Shown here one piece after another: positions 32,354-41,540 of a stretch of 64,000 bases of DNA. The notes below the pieces were generated by a model. That model ran no database searches and was not told the origin of the DNA. It saw nothing but the letters and a program-made list of their open reading frames with translations. A program made the translations under genes and the position numbers. Source of the stretch: Anaerolineaceae bacterium. Its GTDB lineage: Bacteria; Chloroflexota; Anaerolineae; Anaerolineales; Anaerolineaceae. Every line of letters begins with the position of its first letter. Position 1 is the stretch's first letter. The stretch is taken from contig JAFGLU010000008.1 of assembly GCA_016927865.1 (NCBI GenBank), positions 1-64,000 of the forward strand. Direction: 5' to 3'.

Positions 32354-33094
32354 CTACGGCCCATACGGAAACTGCCCGGCCCCGGCGTAATCCGCATCCT
32401 CCAGCAGCGGCACGCCGCTGTCGATGAGCACATTCCCGTACAGGTCGGTCACGCGGAAGGTGAACGGTCCCTCGCCCATGCCGGGGTTGGTTTGTACAAA
32501 ATAATTATACGTCGTACGCGGCACGTTGACCCACACCCCGCTGGCGTTGCGGAATTCAAACTTGGCGATGGGGTTGCGGTGGTTGCGCATCTGCACGGCG
32601 GTCCACCACTGGTTGGCCCCGTCCTTGAAGTGATAGACCACCGGTCCGCTCATCTCCGGGCTGACCAACTGCCAGGTGATGTCCACCCGGCCTTTGTAGA
32701 GGTCGTCGATGGCAGCGAAGGCTTGCTGGCTCAAATCCAGGTGCCCGGCCTTGCACTCGGGGCACAGATCCACGATGCGCACGGTCACCTCGCCTTTGGC
32801 CCCGTTGACGCGGATGTAGGAGCCGCACACCGCTGAGCCGTTAAACTCTTCTGCGTTCATCGCCGCCACCATCAGGTCGCCGGGCGTGGCCGCAAAGCCG
32901 CACGCGCCGGCCCCGGTAGCGTAGTAGTAGGTGGCGATACCGGTGTGGATGGGGTTGGTGTTGGCTCGCGAAATGATGGGCAGGTAGGCCACCGGGGTGA
33001 GGGTTTGCCCGACGGCGGGGGAACTGCCCGCCAGGGCCAGCCCCACCACCAGCAATACCGCCGCCAGGGTGATTCGCGCCGGTTGGAAGCGCAT
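32354..33094 (-). CDS. Secreted expansin-like protein
   Basis: Start at MRFQPARITLAAVLLVVG with GAAGGAG upstream; a longer frame lacks support. Signal peptide, then a double-psi beta-barrel (GIATYYYATGAGACGFAA, AAMNAEEFNGSAVCGSYIRV, VRIVDLCPECKAGHLDLS) with the conserved Asp, and a C-terminal beta domain (PVVYHFKDGANQWWTAVQMR). This two-domain plan is that of bacterial expansins (YoaJ type), which loosen cellulose or peptidoglycan without hydrolysis. Action outside the cell on plant or bacterial wall polymers is inferred. Confidence 0.85.
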   Translation of the reverse strand: MRFQPARITLAAVLLVVGLALAGSSPAVGQTLTPVAYLPIISRANTNPIHTGIATYYYATGAGACGFAATPGDLMVAAMNAEEFNGSAVCGSYIRVNGAKGEVTVRIVDLCPECKAGHLDLSQQAFAAIDDLYKGRVDITWQLVSPEMSGPVVYHFKDGANQWWTAVQMRNHRNPIAKFEFRNASGVWVNVPRTTYNYFVQTNPGMGEGPFTFRVTDLYGNVLIDSGVPLLEDADYAGAGQFPYGP

Positions 33095-33283
33095 GGTTTG
33101 CTCCTTCGATCCAGGATGCCCCCGCCCCATTATCCCCGAAAATGGTTCGCTGTGCAAACTGCGGGGGAAAATATGACCAAAAAATATGCCTTCAGCCACT
33201 GTAATTCTCTTGCCGGATTCGTTACAATAAGGTGAATTTAGGCTCAGGCCTATCCATCCTAAAGTTATTATGAGAGAGTGCCC

Positions 33284-34141
33284 ATGCCCCATCGAATTGC
33301 CTTGATCACCGACAGCACCTGCGATATCCCTGCCGAATGGCGGGAGAAATACGAGATCATTGTTGTCCCGCTAACCATCATTTTTGGTGATCAGCAGTAC
33401 CTGGACGGCGTGGATATGTCTGCTGAAGAATTTTATGATCGCCTGCTCAAGGACCCCATCCACCCCTCCACCTCGCAACCCACCCCGCAGATGTTCCTGG
33501 ACGCCTTCCGGCAGGCGCTGGACAACGGAGCTCAGGAGATCATGGTGGTAACCATCAGCAGCGCCATGAGCGGCACGATCCTATCGGTGCGCCAGGCGGC
33601 TGAGGAATACGGGCTGCCGGTGCACATTGTGGACGGCAAGAGCAACTCGATGGGCATTGGCTGGCAGGTGATTGCGGCGGCCCGGGCGCGCGAAGCAGGC
33701 GGCGGGCTGAACGCCATGCTGGCGGCGGCGGCGCATGTGCGTAATACGATGACGTATTACATCACCCTGGATACCATTGACTACCTCAGCAGGGGCGGGC
33801 GGATCAGCGATGCGGCGCGCCTGCTCAACTCGGTGCTTAAAATCAAGCCATTGATCTATGTCAACCGTGAGAAGGGGGCGGTGGGGGCGGGCATTCCGGC
33901 TCGCTCACGCACCTCGGCCATCGAGGGGCTGTATAAGGAGTTCTTCAAGAACATCATCCCCGGCAAGGCCCTGCATCTGACCGTGCTGCACAATGCCGCA
34001 TTGGAAGAGGCCCAGGCCCTGGCAGAGCGGATCAAGAAGGAATACAATCCGGCGGAGATGTTTATCTCCATCGTCTGCCCGGTTTTGGGCGTGCATACCG
34101 GTCCGCGCGCGCTGGCCCTCTGCGGCTACACCGAGCCGTAA
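33284..34141 (+). CDS. DegV-family fatty-acid-binding protein
   Basis: Start at the second possible codon (ATGCCCCATCG), preceded by AGAGAG. N-terminal IALITDSTCDIPAEW and PSTSQPTPQMFLDAF are DegV hallmarks, as are SSAMSGT and LDTIDYLSRGGRIS. Full family length (286 aa). DegV/FakB proteins bind a fatty acid and in Firmicutes present it to the FakA kinase; no fakA is adjacent. An AraC-type regulator follows 6 nt after the stop, suggesting co-transcription. Confidence 0.93.
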   Translation: MPHRIALITDSTCDIPAEWREKYEIIVVPLTIIFGDQQYLDGVDMSAEEFYDRLLKDPIHPSTSQPTPQMFLDAFRQALDNGAQEIMVVTISSAMSGTILSVRQAAEEYGLPVHIVDGKSNSMGIGWQVIAAARAREAGGGLNAMLAAAAHVRNTMTYYITLDTIDYLSRGGRISDAARLLNSVLKIKPLIYVNREKGAVGAGIPARSRTSAIEGLYKEFFKNIIPGKALHLTVLHNAALEEAQALAERIKKEYNPAEMFISIVCPVLGVHTGPRALALCGYTEP

Positions 34142-34147
34142 GGGGTT

Positions 34148-34996
34148 ATGCTAGAGAGCGTTATCCGCTCGATTGATTTTATTGAAGAAAATCTGCGCTC
34201 GCCTTTGAGCGTGGAGACGATTGCCGCCCAGGCAGCCAATTACTCGCCTTATCACTTTGTGCGCGTGTTTAGCAGCCTGACCGGAGAGACACCCGGCAGT
34301 TACTTGCGCAAACGCCGCCTGAGCGAGGCTGCCCAGGCGCTGGTCAATTCAAACCGGCCCCTGGTAGAGATTGCTGCCGAGTTTCAATTTCAATCTCACG
34401 CGGCTTTTACACGGTCATTCAAGGCCCAGTTTGGTCTTCCGCCTGCCGAGCACCGTCGTACGCAAAAATTCTTGCATCTGGCGCCGCGCGCGGTGGTACT
34501 TCAGTCTGAGTTTGGGCACCCGCCTGGCATGGAGCCGCGCCTGGTGGATTTTCCTGCGCTGCACCTGGTGGGGGTGCGCTACCACGGCGACAGCAGCGGC
34601 GGTGAACTGGAGCGGGTATGGCAGCAATTTGGCGAGAAAATGGCGCAGTCTTTGCTGGCAGCCCAGCCCCGACGCACCTTTGGTTTGTGGGTATACCCGG
34701 ACAGTTTTCAGACCAGCCGAGACTTTGATTACCTGGCTGGACTGGCCGTGGAAGGCTTGGATGCTGTTCCGCAGGGGATGGTGGAGCGGCGGCTTGCGGC
34801 CCGGCGCTACGCTGTTTTTGAGCATGTAGGTTCGCTGCGAAATATTCGCCGGACATATGTGTATGCCTATGGCGAGTGGCTGCCTCATTCCGGATTAAAG
34901 CCCGCGGCGCAGTATGACCTCGAAGGTTACGATGAGCGCTTTACCGGGCCGGATCGAGGGGATTCGATTCTGTCCATTTTGATTCCGGTTGAGTAA
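34148..34996 (+). CDS. AraC-family regulator with GyrI-like effector domain
   Basis: Residues 1-105 carry two helix-turn-helix motifs of AraC type (SVETIAAQAANYSPYHFVRV, LVEIAAEFQFQSHAAFTRSF). Residues ~120-282 form a GyrI/Rob-like small-molecule-binding domain (RLVDFPALHLVGVRYHGD ... RRYAVFEHVGSLRNI). Same architecture as SoxS/Rob-like multidrug sensors. The next plus-strand gene encodes a free-standing GyrI-like domain, so the two probably sense similar ligands. Confidence 0.9.
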   Translation: MLESVIRSIDFIEENLRSPLSVETIAAQAANYSPYHFVRVFSSLTGETPGSYLRKRRLSEAAQALVNSNRPLVEIAAEFQFQSHAAFTRSFKAQFGLPPAEHRRTQKFLHLAPRAVVLQSEFGHPPGMEPRLVDFPALHLVGVRYHGDSSGGELERVWQQFGEKMAQSLLAAQPRRTFGLWVYPDSFQTSRDFDYLAGLAVEGLDAVPQGMVERRLAARRYAVFEHVGSLRNIRRTYVYAYGEWLPHSGLKPAAQYDLEGYDERFTGPDRGDSILSILIPVE

Positions 34997-35106
34997 AACG
35001 GGACCAACCATGTTATAGACCGCAAAAAATATCAAGCCCTTCTTGAATGAGTCGCGTACAATGCTAACGTCGCGCGACATCAAATCTGTGGATAGGGAGG
35101 GACTAG

Positions 35107-35619
35107 ATGGTCAATCATCGTTCGGTAACGCGCCCGGCTTTCAAAGTGGCGGGCAAGAAAACCTGGATCGGCGGGCAGGAAAACGAAGCCTTTGGGCTGT
35201 TTTGGGAGCAGTGCCGCCAGGACGGCCTGTTTGACGCCCTGACGCAAGTTGCGGGGATGCAGCCTGGCGCGCAAACTGGCGGTGTCACGCTGGGCGTTTC
35301 GCTGGTAGCAGACGACCCCGCCAACCGCGCATTTTATTACCTGATCGGCGTGGAACTACCTGAAGATGGCGACGCGAGCGGGTTGGATCTCTACGAGGTT
35401 CCGGCGACGCAGTGGGAGGTGTTTGAATGCCGCGGGCCGGTGCCGCAGTCGATCGTTGAGGCGGAGATGTACGCCTTCATGGAGTGGCTGCCCGCCTCGG
35501 GCATGCAGCATGCCGCTGCGCCGGAGATGGAAGTTTATCCAGACGGAGAAAGCAGCGACAATTATGTGTGCGAATTCTGGCTGCCGGTGCGCAAGGCATT
35601 GACTCGCCAGGAGGCATGA
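35107..35619 (+). CDS. GyrI-like small-molecule-binding protein
   Basis: GGGAGGGACTAG precedes the ATG. A stand-alone GyrI-like domain (170 aa): AFKVAGKKTWIGGQENEA, YYLIGVELPEDGDASGLDLY, ATQWEVFECRG, MEWLPASGMQHAAAPEMEVY. Such proteins bind drugs or lipophilic cations and some hydrolyse them (family knowledge). Its 3' end overlaps a convergent gene by 58 bp. Confidence 0.85.
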   Translation: MVNHRSVTRPAFKVAGKKTWIGGQENEAFGLFWEQCRQDGLFDALTQVAGMQPGAQTGGVTLGVSLVADDPANRAFYYLIGVELPEDGDASGLDLYEVPATQWEVFECRGPVPQSIVEAEMYAFMEWLPASGMQHAAAPEMEVYPDGESSDNYVCEFWLPVRKALTRQEA

Positions 35620-36173
35620 GTTTCCTCTAAGCCGGGGGTGCTGCCTGGGCCGTAGGTGAGTTGGTCCAGAAACTCGATGACGTGAATCAGGCTGCCATCG
35701 ATCAGGTTGACGCCCACCGGGCGGCGGGTGCGCTTGCTGGTCAGGTAGTGGTGAAAGCCGTGAATGAGCCGGTCGATGAGGAGCATCTTCTCGGCCGGCT
35801 CTTTTGCTTTGGGAAAAGAGCCGGCGTAATCCTGGAACAAAGCCACCACCTCGGGCCCGCCGTGGAGCTGCTGGTTGCTGATGGTGGCGGCGTAATCTCG
35901 CCACACACATTCCCAATCGCAGTCCGGGCAGTGCAGTAGGGCCATGCTGCGCAGGTCGTGCTGAATGAGCGCGCCGCACACCGGGCAGTGCGTGCGGCCA
36001 TGCACGGATTCCAGAGCTTCAATGAAGCTGAGGCAGCGTGCGCGCAAGGCCCAGCCCACCTCGTTGAGCAGGTCTTCGTCAAGGATTCCCTGGGCATCTT
36101 GCTCGTACAACCGGCGCAGGAGATGAGGTTTGAGCCGCGGCGCCCACACCGGCAAGATGGGTTTTTGTCTCAT
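35562..36173 (-). CDS. Zinc-ribbon hypothetical protein
   Basis: Start chosen at MRQKPILPVW; the frame extends 12 codons upstream. A four-Cys ribbon (CPVCGALIQ ... CPDCDWEC) lies mid-protein, followed by a helical C-terminal part (AEKMLLIDRLIHGFHHYLTS). Family known only as conserved hypothetical to me. Overlaps the end of the convergent GyrI-like gene. Confidence 0.6.
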   Translation of the reverse strand: MRQKPILPVWAPRLKPHLLRRLYEQDAQGILDEDLLNEVGWALRARCLSFIEALESVHGRTHCPVCGALIQHDLRSMALLHCPDCDWECVWRDYAATISNQQLHGGPEVVALFQDYAGSFPKAKEPAEKMLLIDRLIHGFHHYLTSKRTRRPVGVNLIDGSLIHVIEFLDQLTYGPGSTPGLEETHASWRVNALRTGSQNSHT

Positions 36174-36246
36174 GAGAGGGATTATAATCGTTTGTGAGTA
36201 AATTTTCACAGGGCGGGGACACTAAATTTTTGTTCAGGAGTCATGT

Positions 36247-36909
36247 ATGGACCGTAAATCATGGAACGCGCAACAGCAACAATTACGGCAGGCCCTCGCG
36301 AAAAAAGATACTCACGAGCAAGCCGTGGTTTTGTTCATGCAGCAGCACGCCCAGGTGCATTGCGCCGAGATGAGTGGGGCGGGGGAGCCTACTTTTGAGG
36401 ATGAGGTCTGGCAAGGCTTGAGTGAGGACGGGACGCGGATCGTTCCGGAGAAAGAAGAGCATTCCATTGCCTGGTTGTTCTGGCACCTCACGCGTATTGA
36501 AGACGCCACCATGAACGTGCTGCTGGCGGGCAGACCGCAGATGTTCATTGCCGAAGGCTGGCAGGCGCGGCTGGGCGTGACGGTCAGTGAGGTGGGCAAC
36601 GCCATGAGCCCCGCGGAGATGGCGGATTTGAGCGCAGCGCTGGATATCCAGGCTTTGCGCGCCTACCGCGTTGCGGTGGGGCGGCGCACCCGGGAGAACG
36701 TGCGCACGCTGCCCGTGGGAGCTTTTAAGCGCAAGGTGGACCCGGCGGGCCTGGAGCGGTTGCTGGCAGAGGGGGCCGTGAACGAAGGCTCGCGCTGGCT
36801 GCTGGATTATTGGGGCGGGCTGACTCTGGGCGGGCTGCTGCTCATGCCTCCCACGCGCCACTGCCTGGTACACATCAATGAAGCCCTGTCTGTGAAGAAG
36901 CGACTCTAA
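36247..36909 (+). CDS. DinB-superfamily protein
   Basis: CAGGAG upstream of the start. 220 aa, four-helix-bundle DinB-like: HSIAWLFWHLTRIEDATMNV holds the first metal-site His, and MPPTRHCLVHINEAL near the C-terminus another. DinB-like proteins include thiol-dependent S-transferases and many of unknown function; no activity can be assigned. An intrinsic terminator follows. Confidence 0.75.
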   Translation: MDRKSWNAQQQQLRQALAKKDTHEQAVVLFMQQHAQVHCAEMSGAGEPTFEDEVWQGLSEDGTRIVPEKEEHSIAWLFWHLTRIEDATMNVLLAGRPQMFIAEGWQARLGVTVSEVGNAMSPAEMADLSAALDIQALRAYRVAVGRRTRENVRTLPVGAFKRKVDPAGLERLLAEGAVNEGSRWLLDYWGGLTLGGLLLMPPTRHCLVHINEALSVKKRL

Positions 36910-36956
36910 CCCTCCACTTGCGCACCAGGGTTGTACAATTTAATTAGCAACAGAAA

Positions 36957-36987
36957 ACATCCCGATTCAGACTATCGGGGTGTTTTT
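36957..36987 (+). terminator. Intrinsic terminator
   Basis: 10-bp stem ACATCCCGAT / ATCGGGGTGT (with G-T pairing) around TCAGACT, followed by five T. Separates the DinB-like gene from the UvrA-like gene. Confidence 0.85.
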
Positions 36988-37028
36988 ATGCTGCGAAAAA
37001 CCTGTACATCTTTGTTCTGGAGATCAGC

Positions 37029-39551
37029 ATGTTTCAAGATACCCTCGTGATCCGCGGCGCGCGGCTGCACAACCTGAAAAACATTGATTTAACCTTGCCA
37101 AAAAATAAATTAATCGTCTTCACCGGCCTGTCCGGCTCGGGCAAATCGACCCTGGCGTTCGACATTTTGCAGAAAGAAGGCGCGCGCCAGTACATGGAAT
37201 CGCTGGGGCTGGTGACTGACGGCATGACCCGCGCCCCGGTTGAATCCATCACCGGGCTGTCGCCTTCCATCAGCGTGGACCAGTACCTGTCCAACCGCAG
37301 CCCGCGTTCCACCGTGGGCACCGCCACCGAGATTTTTACCTATCTGCGGGTGTTGTTTGCCCGGCTAGGCCACCGCGACTGCCCAACCTGCGGCGGAGAC
37401 GTGCCGCCTTCTACTGAGGTGAGCGGCGACTTGTTTGAGGAAGATGAAAGCAGCCCGGGCGAAGGCCCCAGCGTGGCCTGCCCGCACTGCGGTGCGCGCC
37501 TGCCCGAACTGGGTATGTCCAGTTTTTCGTTCAACAAACCGGCAGGGGCCTGTCCCACCTGCACGGGGTTGGGCGTGACCATGGACTTGCTCATGGAGCG
37601 CATCATTGACCCGTCCCGCGGGGTGGCGGATGGGGGCGTGTTGGTGTGGGACGCATTCAACGCCGAGCGGCTGTCCATTACGCTGCAACGAGCCGGGCAG
37701 TATTACGGATTCGAGTTTGACCTTCACCAGCCGATCGGCGAGTTGGGCGAGCTGCAGCGCGACTTTCTTTGCTACGGCGTAAATGGTGAACGGGTCAAGC
37801 AGCGTTTCCCCAAAAAGCCCGCGCCCTCCTCGGTGGTCAAAGGCTATTTTGAGGGTGTGCTCACCACCCTGCGGCGGCGCTACACCGAAGGCCAGTCGGA
37901 TGCGTACCTCAAGGTGAAGGGCGAACCGGTTTACGCGCGGCAGACCTGCCCCGACTGCCAGGGCACGCGATTGCGGGCTGAAAGCCGGGCCGTGCGCGTC
38001 AACGGGCGCACGATTATCGATCTGTCGCAGATGCCGTTGGAGGAGGTGGCCGAATGGCTGGAGACGCTGCCGGGCACGCTGGACGAGGATCAAACCCAAA
38101 TCGCCGGGCCGGTGATAACGGACGTGCGCGAGCGCATCCGGCGGCTGGTGCGCATTGGGGTGGGGTACTTGAGCATGGAGCGCGCCACGCCCAGCCTGTC
38201 GGCGGGAGAGGCCCAGCGCTTGCGGCTGGCTGCACTGCTGGGGTCGGGCCTGACCGGGGTGCTGTATGTGCTGGACGAGCCGACCATTGGGCTGCACCAG
38301 CGCGACACCACCCGCCTTATCGAAGTGCTACGCCAACTGCGTGACCTGGGCAACACCGTGCTGGTCATCGAGCACGACCTGGAAATGGTTTTGGCTGCCG
38401 ACCACGTGGTGGAGTTTGGTCCAGGCGCGGGCAAGTACGGGGGGCAGATTGTGGCCCAAGGAACGCCCGCCGAGGTGGCGCAGAACCCCGCTTCGCCGAC
38501 GGGGAACTTCCTGTCGGGGCGGCAGCGGCTGGAGGTGCTGGAGCCGCGCAGGGGTAATGGCGAGGCCTTGACCATCCGCGGGGCGCGCGAGCACAATCTC
38601 AAAAACCTGACCGTGCGCGTGCCGCTGGGCAAGCTGGTGGCGGTGACCGGCGTTTCGGGCTCGGGCAAGTCGACCTTGATGTTTGACATCCTCGACCGGG
38701 CGGCTCGCAAGCGCTTCCTGGGCGCGGAGGAGATGCCAGGGCGGCACGACGCGATTGAAGGTTGGGAGCATCTTCAGCGGGTGGTGACGGTGGACCAGAC
38801 TCCAATCGGGCGGATGCCGCGCTCGAACGCTGCCACCTACACCGACACGTTCACCGCCATCCGCGAGGCCTTTGCTGCCACCCCGGCGGCCCGCGAACGC
38901 GGGCTGGGCGCCGGGGCGTTTTCGTTCAACGTGGCGGGCGGGCGCTGTGAGCGCTGTGAAGGGGCTGGGACGCTGACCGTGAACATGCACTTTCTGCCGG
39001 ATGTACAGGTGCGCTGCCCGGTGTGCCACGGCAGGCGCTTCAAGAAGGAAGTGCTGGCGGTCAAATTCCGCGGCGTAGATGTCTCTGCCGTGCTGGACCA
39101 GACCATCGAGGAAGCGCTGGAGGTGTTCCAGGACGTGCCCGCCGTGGCTGATCGTTTGAAGCTGATGGTTGAGGTGGGGCTGGGGTATTTGCAGTTGGGC
39201 CAACCCGCCACAACCCTTTCGGGCGGGGAGGCCCAGCGGGTGAAGCTGGCTAAGGAGCTGGCGCGGGGGGGCAGCGGGCGGGCGCTTTACCTGCTGGATG
39301 AGCCGACCACCGGGCTGCACCAGGCCGATGTGGCGCGGCTGCTGGCGCTGCTGCGGCGGCTGGTGGCGGTGGGGAATTCGGTGGTGGTGGTCGAGCATCA
39401 TCTTGGCCTGATCCAGGCCGCGGATTGGATCATTGACCTGGGGCCGGAGGGCGGCGCTGCCGGCGGGCAACTGGTGGCGCAGGGCACGCCCGCCCAGGTG
39501 GCGCAGATGGAAGGCTCGCACACCGGCCTTTGCCTGGCGCAAGTTCTTTAG
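37029..39551 (+). CDS. UvrA-like ABC ATPase (UvrA2 type)
   Basis: 840 aa with two ABC modules: Walker A GLSGSGKST (33-41) and GVSGSGKST, signatures LSAGEAQRLRLA and LSGGEAQRVKLA, Walker B VLYVLDEPTIG and LYLLDEPTTG. Three zinc modules are visible (CPTCGGD ... CPTCTG, CPDCQG, CERCEGAG ... CPVCHG). It is about 100 residues shorter than UvrA1. The region between the first Walker A and the first zinc module is short, as in UvrA2/drug-resistance-type paralogues that lack the UvrB-binding domain. Probable DNA-lesion or DNA-intercalator response; no uvrB/uvrC nearby. Confidence 0.88.
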   Translation: MFQDTLVIRGARLHNLKNIDLTLPKNKLIVFTGLSGSGKSTLAFDILQKEGARQYMESLGLVTDGMTRAPVESITGLSPSISVDQYLSNRSPRSTVGTATEIFTYLRVLFARLGHRDCPTCGGDVPPSTEVSGDLFEEDESSPGEGPSVACPHCGARLPELGMSSFSFNKPAGACPTCTGLGVTMDLLMERIIDPSRGVADGGVLVWDAFNAERLSITLQRAGQYYGFEFDLHQPIGELGELQRDFLCYGVNGERVKQRFPKKPAPSSVVKGYFEGVLTTLRRRYTEGQSDAYLKVKGEPVYARQTCPDCQGTRLRAESRAVRVNGRTIIDLSQMPLEEVAEWLETLPGTLDEDQTQIAGPVITDVRERIRRLVRIGVGYLSMERATPSLSAGEAQRLRLAALLGSGLTGVLYVLDEPTIGLHQRDTTRLIEVLRQLRDLGNTVLVIEHDLEMVLAADHVVEFGPGAGKYGGQIVAQGTPAEVAQNPASPTGNFLSGRQRLEVLEPRRGNGEALTIRGAREHNLKNLTVRVPLGKLVAVTGVSGSGKSTLMFDILDRAARKRFLGAEEMPGRHDAIEGWEHLQRVVTVDQTPIGRMPRSNAATYTDTFTAIREAFAATPAARERGLGAGAFSFNVAGGRCERCEGAGTLTVNMHFLPDVQVRCPVCHGRRFKKEVLAVKFRGVDVSAVLDQTIEEALEVFQDVPAVADRLKLMVEVGLGYLQLGQPATTLSGGEAQRVKLAKELARGGSGRALYLLDEPTTGLHQADVARLLALLRRLVAVGNSVVVVEHHLGLIQAADWIIDLGPEGGAAGGQLVAQGTPAQVAQMEGSHTGLCLAQVL

Positions 39552-39562
39552 TTTGGTATAAA

Positions 39563-39613
39563 CGGCACGGGGTTTGTTTGGTGGTCTGAAAAGATTGCGC
39601 AATCCCCGTGCCG
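39563..39613. terminator. Long-loop hairpin after the UvrA-like gene
   Basis: Perfect arms CGGCACGGGG / CCCCGTGCCG with a 31-nt loop, starting about 10 nt after the stop. No T-run follows, so its role as terminator is uncertain. Confidence 0.45.
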
Positions 39614-39696
39614 CTACGCGGAGAGAATGGCCCACGGTTGGAGAGAAGGATAAATAAAAACCCATGAATGGTTACCCTACCCTGTGAATTCATGCC

Positions 39697-39749
39697 ACGG
39701 GGTTAAAACCCCTGCTTAGAACATGAAAGCCCTGCGGGCTGAAGAGGGA
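39697..39749. repeat. Covarying two-hairpin intergenic repeat, copy 1
   Basis: Hairpin GGGGTT-AA-AACCCC, linker TGCTTAGAACATGAA, hairpin AGCCC-TGC-GGGCT, then GAAGAGG. The same plan with different but complementary stems occurs at 58759-58809. The rest of 39552-39908 shows nothing else. Confidence 0.75.
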
Positions 39750-39917
39750 CAGCGACTGGATGCAGGACCGTGACCAGCTGATGAAAGGGGGAGAAGCGAA
39801 CCGTTAGTAGTCTGACAGTAGAATTTTGTAAAAGGCAGGCTGTTTTTTCGATTCTATGCCATACTAATAGGTAGCTCCGCGCTGAACGGAGAAATTCACG
39901 GATGAAGGATGACACCT

Positions 39918-40316
39918 ATGGCTCCTTTGCAGTATCTCAGCCCTGATTGGGCCTTTGAGGCTCAGAAACGACTGCGCGAGCAGTTGACCCCGGAGATAAT
40001 GAAATATGTGACCTCTTCCATGGTAACGGTCTACAGCCACTGCCCGGATGGCAAAGACCGGGCGCTGTTCTACAAGATTGTGGATGGGGTGTTCCAGGAA
40101 GTGTCGGTGAGTGTGGGCGATATTCCCAACGCAGAGTTCATCATCACCGGTGACTATGACACCTTTGCCAAGATCTCGAGGGCCGAGTTGGGCTCGCGCT
40201 CGGCGCTGATGAGCGGTAAGTTGAAACTGAAAGGCAACATGGTGAAAGCTCTCAGCCTGGCTTCCATCGTCGACCGCCTGAACAAAGTTCTGTCCGAAAT
40301 TACCTGCGAATACTAA
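39918..40316 (+). CDS. SCP2 sterol-carrier-like domain protein
   Basis: Start at MAPLQYLSPDW, with AAGGA about 10 nt upstream; an ATG 9 nt earlier is too close to that site. 132 aa, all SCP2-like (ALFYKIVDGVFQEVSVSVGD, AEFIITGDYDTFAKISRAEL, SALMSGKLKLKGNMVKALSL). Binds lipids or acyl chains in a hydrophobic tunnel. Lies 14 nt before the M24 peptidase gene, likely the same operon. Confidence 0.85.
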   Translation: MAPLQYLSPDWAFEAQKRLREQLTPEIMKYVTSSMVTVYSHCPDGKDRALFYKIVDGVFQEVSVSVGDIPNAEFIITGDYDTFAKISRAELGSRSALMSGKLKLKGNMVKALSLASIVDRLNKVLSEITCEY

Positions 40317-40330
40317 CCGGAGGCGTCTTC

Positions 40331-41536
40331 ATGAGCAACGATCCCTTTTACATCGATCACCCTGTGCGGGTGCGCGCCATTCAGCAGGAGATGGCGAAAG
40401 ACGGAATCGACGTGTACATCGGCTCGCGCCTGCGCACGCTGTCCTTCGTCTCCGACGTGTTTTGCCCGTGGCGCTCCTATGTGGTCATTCCGCCCGAGGG
40501 CCTGCCGACCGTGTATACCTTTGTCATTGACGCGGCCCGCGTGGCCGACGAGACCTGGCTGGACGAAGAACACGTGCTGGGTTTTGCGCCGATGGGCGGG
40601 CAGGACCAGATCACCCTGGTGGCGGAGAAAGCCGCCGAGTCGTTGAAGGGCGGCAAGGGCCGGGTGGGCGTAGAAGCGGGCATGTCCAACTATTTGCCCG
40701 AAGGCAACCTGACCTATTACGAGTACGAAGCCTTCCGTGCCGCGCTGCCGGATGCCGAACTGGTCAACGCGCTGGATATCGTCGATCGCGTCTCGATGAT
40801 CAAAGATCAGGGCACCATCAACCGCTTCCGCGAGGCCTCGCGCCTGGTGGATATTGGCCAGCAGGCCGTGATGGATGCGCTGCGGGCGGGCTACAAGGGC
40901 ATGACCGAGACGGAGATCGGCGGGCTGGCGGCTTACGCCATGCGCAAAGCGGGCAGCGAGTGGGAGTGGTCCTTCACCGGGGGCAACGAGATTGCCTCGG
41001 GTTACCGCACCGGGTTGGCGGGTGGGGCTTGCACCCCGGCGTCGCGGCGCGCTCTGCAGCCGGGCGAACCCTTGATGGTCGATCTGCACGCCATGTACCG
41101 GCTATGCCTGGGCGACCACACCCACAACTATTTGCTGGGCCCGGCCACCGACCGACAGCGTTGGCACGCCCAGAACTTTGTCGACCTGGTGGCGCTGTGC
41201 CTGAAGACCTACAAAGCCGGGGTGTCGCCTTCCAGCCTGGCGGATGAGATGATGATCTTCTGCGAGGAGCGCGGTTTTGCCGAGTACATGGTACCGGGTT
41301 TTGAGCACGGAATTGGCATGCTGGGCGACGAGTGGCGCATTGGGCGCAACGACGGGCCCTTCCCCTATTGGACAAACCCCGATCATGTTTACCAGCCCAA
41401 CGAAATGGTGATCTGCGCCATCCAGTATGCCTGTCCGGAGGAGAAGATCGGCTTCCGCTATGAGAACCCGATTCTGATCCTGCCGGACGGGTGCGAGGCG
41501 ATGTCGAAATTCCCGCTGGCTATTGAGGAGATATAG
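40331..41536 (+). CDS. M24-family Xaa-Pro peptidase-like protein
   Basis: 401 aa. N-terminal creatinase-like domain (~1-160) and C-terminal pita-bread domain. Metal ligands fall where expected: Asp in MVDLHAMY, Asp in CLGDHTHN, His in GFEHGIGM, Glu in NEMVICA and Glu in FRYENPI. This supports an active dinuclear metallopeptidase of the Xaa-Pro aminopeptidase/prolidase type, although creatinase-like activities share the fold. CCGGAGGCG precedes the start. Followed by a DinB-like gene 4 nt after its stop. Confidence 0.88.
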   Translation: MSNDPFYIDHPVRVRAIQQEMAKDGIDVYIGSRLRTLSFVSDVFCPWRSYVVIPPEGLPTVYTFVIDAARVADETWLDEEHVLGFAPMGGQDQITLVAEKAAESLKGGKGRVGVEAGMSNYLPEGNLTYYEYEAFRAALPDAELVNALDIVDRVSMIKDQGTINRFREASRLVDIGQQAVMDALRAGYKGMTETEIGGLAAYAMRKAGSEWEWSFTGGNEIASGYRTGLAGGACTPASRRALQPGEPLMVDLHAMYRLCLGDHTHNYLLGPATDRQRWHAQNFVDLVALCLKTYKAGVSPSSLADEMMIFCEERGFAEYMVPGFEHGIGMLGDEWRIGRNDGPFPYWTNPDHVYQPNEMVICAIQYACPEEKIGFRYENPILILPDGCEAMSKFPLAIEEI

Positions 41537-41540
41537 AGAG

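Noticed and set aside
31910-32836. 308-codon plus-strand frame
   Set aside because: Runs antisense across two real genes (phosphatase and expansin).
38328-39665. 445-codon minus-strand frame
   Set aside because: Antisense shadow of the UvrA-like gene; His/Gln/Pro-rich composition and no ribosome site.
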